Notes: generated from the sequence alone by a model not told the origin. A DNA stretch of 19,084 nucleotides from CADCVW01 sp035644935 (GCA_035644935.1 DASQNO010000110.1:1-19084), one strand, 5' to 3'; shown: positions 1 through 7,343, counted from the first letter of the stretch. Made by a program: numbers and translations.

Positions 1-36
1 GACCTTGGCGCCAATCATCCCGTAACCGCCTGTCAT
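1..36 (-). CDS. N-terminal fragment, probable NAD(P)-binding Rossmann-fold protein (partial)
   Basis: Only the first 12 codons are in the window. They read MTGGYGMIGAKV from an ATG at 36 and run off the left edge. TGGYGMIG matches the TGxxGxxG dinucleotide-binding loop of extended short-chain dehydrogenases and NAD-dependent epimerases; saccharopine-dehydrogenase-like proteins have similar N-termini. An AGGA lies about 8 bases upstream of the ATG and an in-frame TAG at 66-64 bounds the frame. The gene is co-oriented with the SMR exporter that ends at 166. The substrate cannot be judged from this fragment. The gene call rests on a glycine motif plus a ribosome-binding site, so it is tentative. 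Confidence 0.45.
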   Translation of the reverse strand, partial: MTGGYGMIGAKV

Positions 37-165
37 GAAGCCAATCCTCGCCGCGCATGATCCCTAACGGCGCGTTTACTATTGGCTAAAAGCGCGAAGA
101 CCAGCGGAAGATCCACGCTGTGCCGCCACGAAACGGCGACGCCTGCGAAAGGTAACGCCCGCGCC
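37..165. other. Intergenic spacer, no gene recognised
   Basis: This 129-base gap lies between the SMR stop and the partial gene at the left edge. It includes a comparatively AT-rich patch around 84-100 that could hold a promoter for the partial gene, but I could not identify a convincing -35/-10 pair. No strong hairpin with a T-tract was seen. Confidence 0.3.
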
Positions 166-489
166 TCAGTGCACCAGCTTGAGGCCGATGATCGCGCCCA
201 CCAGCACCAGCAGCAGCAGCAGGCGAACCGTGGTCGCCGGCTCCCCCAGCGCGATCCCCACCGCCACCGTGCCCAGCGCGCCGACCCCCGCCCACACCGC
301 ATAGGCCGTCCCCATCGGGATCACCCGCGACGCGACTTGCAGCAGCACCATGCTCGCCCCCGCCGACGCGACGAAGCCGAGCGTCCACGGAATATTGCGA
401 AAGCCGTCTACGAAACGAAGGCAGGTCGTGAACCCGACCTCGAACAGCCCGCCCAGGGCGAGCAGCAGCCAGGCGACGCCGACGCTCAC
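166..489 (-). CDS. SMR-family small multidrug/guanidinium exporter (SugE/Gdx-like)
   Basis: A 107-residue protein with four hydrophobic helices, the usual size of a small multidrug resistance subunit, which works as an antiparallel dimer in the inner membrane and exchanges protons for cationic substrates. Residue Glu17 in GLFEVGF corresponds to the essential membrane glutamate of the family. GTAYAVWAGVGALG (residues 60-73) is the family signature in helix 3, and the C-terminal IGLKL resembles SugE/Gdx guanidinium exporters more than EmrE. I chose the GTG at 489 because it overlaps the stop codon of the upstream acetyltransferase as GTGA, indicating coupled translation. The open frame continues upstream of 489, but that part is a shadow of the GNAT gene. 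Family is clear; substrate is inferred. Confidence 0.85.
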   Translation of the reverse strand: MSVGVAWLLLALGGLFEVGFTTCLRFVDGFRNIPWTLGFVASAGASMVLLQVASRVIPMGTAYAVWAGVGALGTVAVGIALGEPATTVRLLLLLVLVGAIIGLKLVH

Positions 490-1043
490 GCGCGCGGCTC
501 CGCCAGCGGCGAGCGCGCGAAGTCGTCGGCCGTGATCGCGTAGACGAGATGCACAACGGGCTGGCCGTTTACCTCGTCGGCGAAGCGGCGCTCCGTCAGC
601 CGCCCGCCGATCTTCTCCAGTGCACGGCGGGAACGCAGATTGCCTTCCCCGACCGAGAACAAGGCGGTGTGCGCGAAGGTGAACGCATGGGCCAGCATCA
701 GCCGCTTGAGTTCGCGGTTGGTCGCGCCGCCCCAGTGCGCGCGCGCAAGGAACGTATAGCCGAGTTCGACCTCGCCCGGGTCCTGCACATGTTCGAAGTA
801 GAAGCGCGTTGTTCCGATCACGCCGCCGCTCGCCCGGTCGACGACGACGAGCGCGCCGCCGCACGCGAGCGCCTTGTCGAAGAAGCGGCGGAAGACCGGC
901 TCCTGATACCGGTCGTGCGCGGGGTGAAGCGCCCAGATCAGCGGGTCGGACGCCGCCGCGAACAGCGCATCGTAATCGTCCGGGCGCAATGGGCGGAGAA
1001 GGATCCCCTCGCCGTCCAGGATCGGTTGCAGGTTCGTCATCAT
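486..1043 (-). CDS. GNAT-family N-acetyltransferase (RimJ/RimL-like)
   Basis: A 185-residue protein with the GNAT fold expected for acetyl-CoA-dependent acetylation of an amine. It begins with the RimJ/RimL-type strand LLRPLRPDDYDALF (residues 15-28), followed by an L/W-rich segment. The central VELGYTFLARAHWGGATNRELKRLML (92-117) covers strand 4 and the CoA pyrophosphate region, although the usual Q/RxxGxG/A loop is not well preserved. GEGNLRSRRALEKIGG (132-147) is the typical C-terminal NxRSxxALEKxG motif. The ATG at 1043 overlaps the stop of the EamA permease gene as ATGA, and the stop overlaps the SMR start. It is therefore the middle member of a three-gene operon between two exporters, which suggests modification of a small-molecule cation or metabolite. 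The substrate is unknown. Confidence 0.85.
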   Translation of the reverse strand: MMTNLQPILDGEGILLRPLRPDDYDALFAAASDPLIWALHPAHDRYQEPVFRRFFDKALACGGALVVVDRASGGVIGTTRFYFEHVQDPGEVELGYTFLARAHWGGATNRELKRLMLAHAFTFAHTALFSVGEGNLRSRRALEKIGGRLTERRFADEVNGQPVVHLVYAITADDFARSPLAEPRA

Positions 1044-1960
1044 GTCGCGGCCTCCGCGGGGGATTGTGGCTGACCGTCGGGGCGCGCCGCGATCCAGCAG
1101 CCGGCGACGATCAGCGCCCCGCCCACCAGCGTCATGGCCCCAACCTCCTCGCCGAAAACGAGGAAGCCGAACAACGCGCCCCAGATCAGCGCCGTGTACT
1201 CGACGGGTGCGAGCGCCTGCGCCTCGGCGCGGCGATAGGCCCAGGCGAGCAGCAACGCGGACGCGAGCGCCAGCCCGGCGGAAAGGAGGACGCCGGGAAC
1301 CTGCCCGGGCGGCGGCAATTCGGCGAGGAACGGCGCGGCGCAGACCAGCAGCGCGGCGGCGATCAGGTTCTGGAAGAACGCGACTTCCACCGGCTTTGCG
1401 ATCAGCGCCTGCTTGCGCATCAGCACGATGTTGAACGCGTAGAGCACGGCGGAGGCCAGGATCGCCGCCGCGCCCGCCAGCCCGTCCGCGCTCATCGGCG
1501 CGTTGGCGCGCGTCAGCACGATCGCCAGCACGCCCGCGAACCCCAGCAGCGACCCGCCCAGCGCCTTGGGCCCGACGCGCTCGCTCAGCACGGCGGCGGC
1601 GAGATACAAGGCGATCAGCGGCGCTATGAAGCTCAAAGCAATGGCTTCCGCGAGCGGCAGCCGCGCGATGCCCCAGAACCAGGCCAGCGCCATCACGGTG
1701 GTTACGCCACCGCGCACCAGATGGACGCGCATCGTGGCCGGGGCCGGCCATGGCCGTCGCACGGCCAGCCAGATCGCGCCGCTGCCCGCGAGACCGGCGA
1801 GCGAGCGCCACAGCATCGCGTTGTACACGCCGATCGCCAGCGTCACCGCCTTCATCGAGGCGTCCATGCCGACGAACAAGGCGATCGCAAGCGCGGCGAC
1901 GGCGACGGGGACTACCGGGTCGATAGGTGCAGGTGCGGAGTTCACGAGGCGCCCTACCAT
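1040..1960 (-). CDS. EamA/DMT-superfamily permease
   Basis: A 306-residue, strongly hydrophobic protein with about ten predicted membrane helices in two tandem EamA repeats (roughly residues 18-147 and 158-293), the normal architecture of the 10-TM drug/metabolite exporters. Typical signatures are SFIAPLIALYLAAAVLSERVG in the first half (a P-L-...-ER helix end) and ALAPVEYTALIWGALFGFLVFGE in the second. These carriers export amino acids, nucleosides or other metabolites; the substrate cannot be read from sequence. The ATG at 1960 is only about 2 bases from a GGGAGGA ribosome-binding sequence, which is unusually close. A GTG at 1945 (codon 6), preceded by AGGG at better spacing, is an alternative start. 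It is first gene of the operon with the GNAT and SMR genes. Confidence 0.88.
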   Translation of the reverse strand: MVGRLVNSAPAPIDPVVPVAVAALAIALFVGMDASMKAVTLAIGVYNAMLWRSLAGLAGSGAIWLAVRRPWPAPATMRVHLVRGGVTTVMALAWFWGIARLPLAEAIALSFIAPLIALYLAAAVLSERVGPKALGGSLLGFAGVLAIVLTRANAPMSADGLAGAAAILASAVLYAFNIVLMRKQALIAKPVEVAFFQNLIAAALLVCAAPFLAELPPPGQVPGVLLSAGLALASALLLAWAYRRAEAQALAPVEYTALIWGALFGFLVFGEEVGAMTLVGGALIVAGCWIAARPDGQPQSPAEAAT

Positions 1961-2164
1961 TCCTCCCGGTTCCAGGGGAGAGCATCAGCAGGGAAAGGTC
2001 GGCCCGACACGTATGCCGTTCTGTTGGTTGGCAGACGGAACGGCCGCGCCTCGAGAAGCACCTTCGCCCACCTGGCCTTGGTGAACCTAACATGGTTAAG
2101 AGGCTCGCGGGCACGCTTCCCTACAAGGAAGGCAGGCGGTTCGGCGGATCACGCCAGGTGATCG
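1961..2164. other. Divergent intergenic region between the permease operon and the membrane-protein gene
   Basis: About 200 bases separate two divergently transcribed units, so promoters for both are expected here. The segment around 2085-2102 is less GC-rich and contains a short TAAC-ATG-GTTA dyad. A CTTCC/GGAAG dyad lies near 2118-2132. I could not find a confident -35/-10 pair in either direction. No gene is supported. Confidence 0.35.
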
Positions 2165-3745
2165 ATGGTCCGGCCTCGTGAGACGATGATGAACCCTATG
2201 CAGAACGAGCGACGGCTACCGGGCTTTGCATCGGCGGTTACGCGCGCGCTCGACGCGTCGGGGGGCAGTAGAAACCCGGACGAAGGCGCGCGGGGTACCG
2301 CCATTCTGCTGGCCGTTCTGGCGGCAGCTCTTGCCTTTCGCCTTTACCAGGTGGCGGTCAACGACTTCCCCTTGAACGACGGGGCGCTGTTCTACGAATT
2401 CGTTCGCGCGATCGGCGCAAGCTTTCCCGGCCTGCCGGACCGGGTTTCCTACAACGGCCACGCCATCCCGTTCGCATATCCCCCTCTGTCGTTCTGGTTC
2501 GGCGCCCTGCTGACGCGGGCCGGTGTCGACCCGCTCGAGGTGACGCGTATCGTTCCCCTGTTCATGAACGGCGTTTACGTCCTTCTGTTCGGACTGCTGC
2601 TTGTGCGCACCGGGCATTCCCGCCTTTTCGCGGCGTTGGCCTTGCTGTTCCTGTGCACACGCCTCGGCTCCTTTCAATGGCTCATCATGGGTGGCGGGCT
2701 CAGTCGAGGGTTCGGTTCCGTTTTCTTCCTGTTGACGCTCATCGCGGTGCTTCCGGCATTCACCTCGCGCCGCAACGACGTGCCCTGGCGGGCTTTGATC
2801 CTCGCGGGTCCCGCTGTCGGCGGCGCCATCCTGTCGCACCTGGAATGGGGCATCGATGCCGCCGCAGCCGTTGTCCTCGCGGTCGCCCTGGGTTCGCAGA
2901 GCATCGCCGTAATCGCCAAGAGCTGCGTTGCAGCAGGCCTGGCAGCAGCCTTGGTGATCACCCCCTGGCTGGCTTTGGTGATCGCGACGCACGGGATCGA
3001 GCCCTTCATCGCCGCCGGCCAAACGGGCTCGTGGGAGCTGTCGTTCATCGCCGACAAGTTCATGTTCCTGGTGCGCTCGGCGCTGCTCAACCCTTTTATC
3101 ATCGTGGGGGTCGCCGGGCTGATATGGCGGCGGCAATATTTCTGGTTGATCCTGATGGTGCTCGTGCCGCTGATCACGCCGCGCCACGCAGTAACCGTGA
3201 TCAGCCTTCCCTTGTCAGTGCTCGCCGCGGCCGGGGTCCTCGCGACGGTCGCCTTCCTGCGCAAGGTCGTTCCGTCGCACGCGATCATCACGGCAGCCAC
3301 GACCATCGCCGTCATCGCCGTGCTCGGCTTGCGCGTGGCCCGGGACACGCAAACCTTTGGCGAGACTCTCCGCCCGCTCGGCACCCACCAGCGTAGCGCC
3401 ATGACCTGGGTTTCCGCCAACACGCCCGGTTCTCGCTATGCGGTGGTCACCCTCTCCGGCTGGCAAGCCGATCACGTCGCCGAATGGTTTCCAACCCTCG
3501 CAAACGCACGAAGCGTCACTACGGTGCAGGGAAGCGAATGGCTGCCCGATGGAGCGTATCAGGACCTCGCAAGGAAGTCGGATGCGATGAAGGCGCAGTC
3601 CGAATGTGGAGCCTTGGTGGCGAGCACGAGGGCGTTTGGCACCGCTGACTACGTCTGGAGCGAATTGCATCCGCACTGCTACCAACGAGCGGGCTATCGA
3701 CCGGTGTACCGGAACCCCCAGGTGATGATCTTCAAGTCACCGTGA
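2165..3745 (+). CDS. Polytopic membrane protein, GT-C glycosyltransferase-like
   Basis: A 526-residue protein with a short soluble N-terminus, about nine to eleven hydrophobic helices between residues 45 and 391, and a soluble C-terminal domain of about 130 residues. After the first helix comes NDFPLNDGALFY (66-77), an acidic first-loop motif, followed by PFAYPPLSFW (102-111). Asp-containing first loops and YPP segments recur in GT-C enzymes that use polyprenyl-phosphate sugars, such as ArnT and PMT relatives. I infer a role in transferring sugar to lipid, protein or surface glycan, but no specific family is certain. The ATG at 2165 follows AGGTGATCG; ATGs at 2186, 2189 and 2198 are alternatives. 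By eye, codon use is less GC-extreme than in neighbouring genes. It stands alone, divergent from the permease operon and convergent with ispG. Confidence 0.7.
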   Translation: MVRPRETMMNPMQNERRLPGFASAVTRALDASGGSRNPDEGARGTAILLAVLAAALAFRLYQVAVNDFPLNDGALFYEFVRAIGASFPGLPDRVSYNGHAIPFAYPPLSFWFGALLTRAGVDPLEVTRIVPLFMNGVYVLLFGLLLVRTGHSRLFAALALLFLCTRLGSFQWLIMGGGLSRGFGSVFFLLTLIAVLPAFTSRRNDVPWRALILAGPAVGGAILSHLEWGIDAAAAVVLAVALGSQSIAVIAKSCVAAGLAAALVITPWLALVIATHGIEPFIAAGQTGSWELSFIADKFMFLVRSALLNPFIIVGVAGLIWRRQYFWLILMVLVPLITPRHAVTVISLPLSVLAAAGVLATVAFLRKVVPSHAIITAATTIAVIAVLGLRVARDTQTFGETLRPLGTHQRSAMTWVSANTPGSRYAVVTLSGWQADHVAEWFPTLANARSVTTVQGSEWLPDGAYQDLARKSDAMKAQSECGALVASTRAFGTADYVWSELHPHCYQRAGYRPVYRNPQVMIFKSP

Positions 3746-3762
3746 CCAAGCGAATGTGAGGA

Positions 3763-3806
3763 CCGTTCGGTGGCCAGCAGGACCGGTCACGACAGGCTCG
3801 GAACGG
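3763..3806. repeat. Probable decayed REP-like element between convergent genes
   Basis: The 101-base gap between the membrane-protein stop and the ispG stop contains CCGTTC (3763-3768) and GAACGG (3801-3806) as inverted ends. Between them lies CGACAGGCTCGG, closely resembling the core of the intact repeat at 8406-8485 (CGACAAGCTCAGG). I read it as a degenerate copy. It sits where a bidirectional transcription end would be expected, but no T-tract terminator is seen. Confidence 0.4.
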
Positions 3807-3846
3807 CCGCTGCGCCAGCTCGGCCGAAAGTCCCTCGCTACAGGAG

Positions 3847-4971
3847 CTACGCCGCCGCGCGCTCCGCGTGCGCTTCGATCTCCGCGGCCTTGGCCTCCAC
3901 CAAGCGGACGATGTGGTCGACCATGCCTTCGTCGGCGACATGGTGGTCGGTGACGCCCGACAGATACACCATGTGCTTGCCATTGCCGCCGCCGGTGACG
4001 CCGATGTCAGTCTCGCGCGCCTCTCCTGGGCCATTGACGACGCAGCCGAGCACGGACAGCGACAAGGGCGTGCGGATATGCTGCAGCCGCTGCTCGAGCT
4101 TCTCGACGGTGCGGATGACGTCGAACCCCTGGCGCGCACAGGACGGGCAGGAGACGACGCGCACGCCGCGGTTGCGGATGCCCAGCGCCTTCAGGATCTC
4201 GTAGCCGACGCGGACCTCTTCCTCGGGCTCCGCCGACAAGGACACGCGGATCGTGTCGCCGATGCCGAACCAGAGCAGCGAGCCCATGCCGATCGAGGAC
4301 TTGACGGTGCCGCCGATCAAGCCGCCGGCCTCCGTAATGCCCAGATGAATCGGGCAATCGACCGCCTCGGCGAGCTGCTGGTAGGCGGCGACTGCGAGGA
4401 ACACGTCGCTCGCCTTCACGGCGACCTTGTACTCGCGGAAGTCATGCTCCTCAAGAATGCGGATATGGTCAAGCGCGGATTCAACCAGCGCCTCCGGGCA
4501 CGGCTCGCCGTATTTCTCAAGCAGGTCGCGTTCCAGCGAACCGGCGTTGACGCCGATGCGGATCGCGCAGCCGTTCGCCTTGGCGGCGTTGACCACTTCG
4601 CGCACGCGCTCGGCCGAACCGATGTTGCCGGGATTGATGCGCAGGCACGCGGCGCCCGCGTCCGCCGCCTCCAGCGCGCGCTTATAATGAAAATGGATAT
4701 CCGCGACGATCGGCACGCGGCTGGCGCGGACGATTTGCTTAAGCGCCGTTGTGGACTCGACGTCGGGGCACGACACGCGGATGATGTCGACGCCGGCCTC
4801 TTCGCAGCGCCGGATCTGGTCGATCGTCGCCCGCGCGTCGGACGTCGGCGTGTTGGTCATCGTCTGCACGGTAACGGGCGCGCCCCCGCCGACGGGGACG
4901 TTGCCGACCATGATCTGGCGCGACGGACGCCGGTTGATATCGCGCCAAGGACGTAAGGACATGCCGCCCAT
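3847..4971 (-). CDS. ispG: 4-hydroxy-3-methylbut-2-en-1-yl diphosphate synthase, flavodoxin type
   Basis: IspG (GcpE) converts methylerythritol cyclodiphosphate to HMBPP, the penultimate step of the MEP isoprenoid pathway, in the cytoplasm. The 374 residues match the bacterial two-domain form: a TIM-barrel from about residue 17 (RQIMVGNVPVGGGAPVTVQT) and a C-terminal 4Fe-4S domain. Ligands are visible as Cys275 and Cys278 in CPSC, Cys310 in GCVVNGPGE, and Glu317 of the same motif. The barrel motifs DIHFHYKRAL (91-100) and RINPGNIG (111-118) are intact. The frame allows ATG at 4971 or 4962; the latter gives MSLRPWRDINRR, which looks like the conserved N-terminus, and neither has a strong ribosome-binding site. 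It is the last gene of the minus-strand series, separated from the DUF937 gene by a repeat-bearing gap. Confidence 0.97.
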   Translation of the reverse strand: MGGMSLRPWRDINRRPSRQIMVGNVPVGGGAPVTVQTMTNTPTSDARATIDQIRRCEEAGVDIIRVSCPDVESTTALKQIVRASRVPIVADIHFHYKRALEAADAGAACLRINPGNIGSAERVREVVNAAKANGCAIRIGVNAGSLERDLLEKYGEPCPEALVESALDHIRILEEHDFREYKVAVKASDVFLAVAAYQQLAEAVDCPIHLGITEAGGLIGGTVKSSIGMGSLLWFGIGDTIRVSLSAEPEEEVRVGYEILKALGIRNRGVRVVSCPSCARQGFDVIRTVEKLEQRLQHIRTPLSLSVLGCVVNGPGEARETDIGVTGGGNGKHMVYLSGVTDHHVADEGMVDHIVRLVEAKAAEIEAHAERAAA

Positions 4972-5050
4972 ATAGCGCAGGCATGTGACGAACCCAAGTT
5001 GCCGCCGTGCACGCCGTATGCCGATCGTGTCCGGATCATGTTGCTCGCAG

Positions 5051-5167
5051 CGTCATCCCGGCGAAAGCCGGGACCCAAGAATGCCCTTGCACGAAAACGC
5101 GCGGCCAACTCGGCACCAGTTCCGCGGGGTTCCATGTCCTTGGGTCCCGGCTTCCGCCGGGATGACG
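5051..5167. repeat. REP/BIME-like inverted pair, family A
   Basis: Two 29-base arms (5051-5079 and 5139-5167) are inverted copies matching at 28 of 29 positions, separated by 59 bases. Each arm folds on itself: TCCCGGC, a four-base loop (GAAA or GGAA), then GCCGGGA, followed by CCCAAG. The only difference between arms is in the loop. It occupies much of the 215-base gap between the DUF937 gene and ispG, and would form strong hairpins in any read-through transcript. The same design, with different stem bases, recurs at 13582-13645. Confidence 0.85.
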
Positions 5168-5186
5168 GCAACCGATCTCGCCTGCC

Positions 5187-5870
5187 TTATCGCCGACCCA
5201 TCAGCCCGCCCAAGATATCGTCCAGCGGATTGCCGTTGCCGTTGCGATCCAGCATGCCGCCAAGCACTCCGCCCAAGCCGCCGCCCGGGCTGGCCGGGCC
5301 GCCCGCGGGCGACATGCCGCCCCCCGGCAGCTGCTGCCCGCCGCCACCCAAATTGCCGAGCACCGAGCCCAGGATCGCCCCGCCCAATCCGCCGCCCATT
5401 GCGCTCCCAAGTCCGCCGCCGCCCAGCGCGCCGCTGAGCCCGCCGCCGAGCCCGCCGCCGAGCCCGCCGCCGGGGCCCGCACCGCCCATGCGGCCCATCA
5501 GATGCTTGGCTACCATCGCGGCCACCACAGGGAGCAGCGCCTTCATGACCGTGGAGGACACTCCGCTCTGCCCGCTCGCCCGCGCGGCGACTTCGCGGCT
5601 GACGTCCTTGGACCCGAAGATGTTGCCCAGGATGTCGTTGCCCGGCTGCACGGCGGCGGCCGGGTTGCCGCCGACGCCCTCAACGCCGCTTGCCAGGTGC
5701 GCGACCTGTTGATCTTCGCCGGCTTCGGCCTTTTTCTGGAAGCCGCCCATCACGAAAGGCAGCAACGAGGCCATGGCCTCCCGTGTCTGGTCTGGCGACA
5801 GGCCGTGCTGCGCGCCGATGGCGGCGGCGTCCGTGCCGTTTTCGGAAAGGAGGTCGTCAATACGCTGCAT
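5187..5870 (-). CDS. DUF937-family protein
   Basis: A 227-residue protein of unknown function. Residues 1-125 look like the DUF937 core: LSPDQTREAMASLLPFVMGGF (24-44), NDILGNIFGSKDVSREVA (78-95), and VMKALLPVVAAMVAKHLMGRM (108-128). Residues 129-205 are very glycine-rich with (G)GLGGGL repeats. The C-terminus contains DRNGNGNPLDD (208-218), resembling the DxNxNG loop of dockerin/EF-hand calcium sites that I recall at the end of other DUF937 proteins. No signal peptide is evident. The ATG at 5870 follows GGAG by 8 bases; the frame extends further upstream without codon support. It lies 73 bases downstream of the small membrane-protein gene and upstream of ispG. The family call is good and the function unknown. 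Confidence 0.8.
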   Translation of the reverse strand: MQRIDDLLSENGTDAAAIGAQHGLSPDQTREAMASLLPFVMGGFQKKAEAGEDQQVAHLASGVEGVGGNPAAAVQPGNDILGNIFGSKDVSREVAARASGQSGVSSTVMKALLPVVAAMVAKHLMGRMGGAGPGGGLGGGLGGGLSGALGGGGLGSAMGGGLGGAILGSVLGNLGGGGQQLPGGGMSPAGGPASPGGGLGGVLGGMLDRNGNGNPLDDILGGLMGRR

Positions 5871-5943
5871 GGTCAGGACTCCGGTACTTGAAGGGGCACC
5901 AACGTGGCGTGTTGGCCGAAGGTCCCGGCCCGGCCGCGGCGTT

Positions 5944-6189
5944 CTACGAACCCCAGCGCCAGCGCCAGCCACCGCGAGTCTTGGCGGCGCATATGGCGAT
6001 CAGCACGGCCGTGGCGGTCGAGAGGATCGCGCCGAAAGCGATCAGGTGCAACGGTGCGAGAATTACGGCGGCCGCAGCGACAACGGCGAGATAGGCGCCG
6101 AGCACGGCCCAACCCTGCCATTGGATCGGCCATCCCGAACCGTAACCATAACGCTTGGGCGCGAACCATGCGGTGTCGTCGTTCATCAT
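5944..6189 (-). CDS. Small two-helix membrane protein of the SPFH module
   Basis: An 81-residue hypothetical protein. A polar N-terminus (MMNDDTAWFAPKRYGYGSG) is followed by two hydrophobic helices, about residues 27-46 and 48-68, and a basic, Trp-rich tail (TRGGWRWRWGS). The paired ATGs at 6189 and 6186 follow a strong AGGAGG at suitable spacing. The first ATG overlaps the stop of the RHH gene as ATGA, indicating coupled translation. It is the third gene of the SPFH-RHH-membrane set, so I infer an inner-membrane partner of the SPFH protein. I do not recognise a named family. The reading frame continues upstream of 6189 only as a shadow of the RHH gene. Confidence 0.7.
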   Translation of the reverse strand: MMNDDTAWFAPKRYGYGSGWPIQWQGWAVLGAYLAVVAAAAVILAPLHLIAFGAILSTATAVLIAICAAKTRGGWRWRWGS

Positions 6190-6395
6190 GTTTCCTCCTC
6201 CTTGGCCGGCCGGCCGCGCTTGCGCTGTTCGGGCGCGTCGAGTTTGATCCCGCGCCGCGTCAGCGCCTCGCGCAGCAGGCATTCGATCTCGGCGTTGACG
6301 CTGCGCAGGTCGGCGGCGGCTGCGCGTTCGAGCGCGTCCCACAAAGACGGCTCAATTCGCAGCGCGAACGCCTTCTTGGGTTTGGGATCCGCCAC
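6186..6395 (-). CDS. Arc-type ribbon-helix-helix DNA-binding protein with AT-hook-like tail
   Basis: A 69-residue protein. KKAFALRIE (7-15) fits the DNA-contacting strand of a ribbon-helix-helix dimer, with helices at about 16-29 and 32-49 (SVNAEIECLLREALTRRG). The helix-capping N-A-E-I-x-x-L-L pattern is characteristic of Arc-like repressors and some antitoxins. The tail carries RGRP (60-63) flanked by basic residues, the core of an AT-hook, which prefers AT-rich minor groove. The start is GTG at 6395, preceded by AGGG, 6 bases after the SPFH gene's stop. The likely role is autoregulation of the operon through the AT-rich palindrome at 7336-7343; this is inference. No toxin-like partner is recognisable, so an antitoxin role is not supported. 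Confidence 0.82.
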   Translation of the reverse strand: MADPKPKKAFALRIEPSLWDALERAAAADLRSVNAEIECLLREALTRRGIKLDAPEQRKRGRPAKEEET

Positions 6396-6401
6396 CGGGC
6401 C

Positions 6402-7313
6402 CTACTGGTAGAGCGTGCCCGCGTTGACCACCGGCTGCGTGTCGCGATCCGAACAGAGCACCACCATCAGGTTGGACACCATCGCCGCGCGCCGTTCGTC
6501 GTCCAGTTCGACGACGTTCTTTTCCGAAAGCATCAGCAGCGCGGTTTCCACCATGCTGACCGCGCCGACGACGATCTTCTGCCGCGCCGCGATCACCGCC
6601 TCGGCCTGCTGGCGGCGCAGCATCGCCTGCGCGATCTCCTGCGCATAGGCCAAATGCGTCAGGCGACACTCGTCGATCGTGATCCCCGCCACCGCGACGC
6701 GCTCCTGCAGCTCGCTGCGCAGTTCGGCGCTGACGATGTCGCCGTTGGCGCGAAGCGTCGTCTCCTGGTGCTCGATATCGTCATAGGCGTAGCGCGCGCC
6801 GATCGTGCGCACGGCGCTTTCGATCTGCACAAACAGGAACTTGTTGTAATCGTCGACATCGTACAGCGCTTGCGCGGTGTCGGTGACGCGCCACACGACG
6901 TTGCTCGCGATCTCGATAGGATTGCCGCGCAGGTCGTTGACCTTCAACCGCTCGGACGTGACGTTGCGCACGCGGGTGGCGACCTTGGTCCGCGTCAACC
7001 ACGGCCAGCGCCAGCGCAGGCCCGCGTTGCGGTCGGTGCCCTGGTACGATCCGAACAGCAGGATCGCGGCGGCCTGATTGGGCTGCAGCAGGTAAAAGCC
7101 CAGCGACACGAACGTCGACGCCAGCGCGCCCAGGATCATCAGCGGCACGCCCACGGCGCGATTGTCGGCGATCTGCGTCGCGCCCAGAAAAAAGGCGGCA
7201 ATGCCGACCAGCAGCGCCAGCAGCATGACGTAACCGTTGAACGTGCGCGCGGGCCGCTCGCGCGAAGCGTGCAGATTGCTGTGGTGCGTGGCGGCGGCGT
7301 TCGTGATGGCCAT
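6402..7313 (-). CDS. SPFH/band-7 domain membrane protein (stomatin-like)
   Basis: A 303-residue protein of the stomatin/prohibitin/flotillin superfamily, whose members oligomerise into membrane scaffolds and often regulate proteases or local membrane organisation. A polar N-terminus is followed by two membrane helices (about 28-46 and 54-75). The SPFH domain spans about 76-245: LQPNQAAAILLFGSYQGT (76-93), NPIEIASNVVWRVTDTAQALYDVDDY (131-156), and a charged helix with ELRSELQERVAVAGITIDECRLTHLAYAQEIAQAMLRRQQAEA. The tail is about 55 residues. The ATG at 7313 follows GGGGAG at about 7 bases. It heads a unit with an RHH regulator and a small membrane protein, from a good sigma-70-like promoter at 7340-7368. 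Its cellular partner is unknown. Confidence 0.9.
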   Translation of the reverse strand: MAITNAAATHHSNLHASRERPARTFNGYVMLLALLVGIAAFFLGATQIADNRAVGVPLMILGALASTFVSLGFYLLQPNQAAAILLFGSYQGTDRNAGLRWRWPWLTRTKVATRVRNVTSERLKVNDLRGNPIEIASNVVWRVTDTAQALYDVDDYNKFLFVQIESAVRTIGARYAYDDIEHQETTLRANGDIVSAELRSELQERVAVAGITIDECRLTHLAYAQEIAQAMLRRQQAEAVIAARQKIVVGAVSMVETALLMLSEKNVVELDDERRAAMVSNLMVVLCSDRDTQPVVNAGTLYQ

Positions 7314-7335
7314 GGCGAGTCTCCCCGATTTATGT

Positions 7336-7343
7336 TGATATCA
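7336..7343. promoter_or_regulatory. Palindrome TGATATCA, candidate operator for the RHH protein
   Basis: TGATATCA is a perfect 8-base palindrome at the centre of a longer imperfect dyad (about 7331-7348) in a very AT-rich stretch. It overlaps the proposed -10 hexamer of the SPFH promoter, the classical position for a repressor site. The operon's second gene encodes an RHH protein with an AT-hook-like tail, so autorepression is a reasonable inference. Binding itself is not shown. Confidence 0.5.

Noticed and set aside
809..2161. 450-codon plus-strand frame opposite the permease operon
   Set aside because: Arg/Gln-rich shadow of the EamA and GNAT genes that also crosses the intergenic region.
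3868..4956. 362-codon plus-strand frame opposite ispG
   Set aside because: It is the complement of a complete IspG with all iron-sulfur ligands; its own translation has no family features.
6186..6395. Antitoxin of a toxin-antitoxin pair
   Set aside because: The RHH protein is of antitoxin size, but neither neighbour resembles a toxin: one is an SPFH protein and the other a small two-helix membrane protein. A membrane-acting toxin for the latter cannot be excluded but has no positive support.
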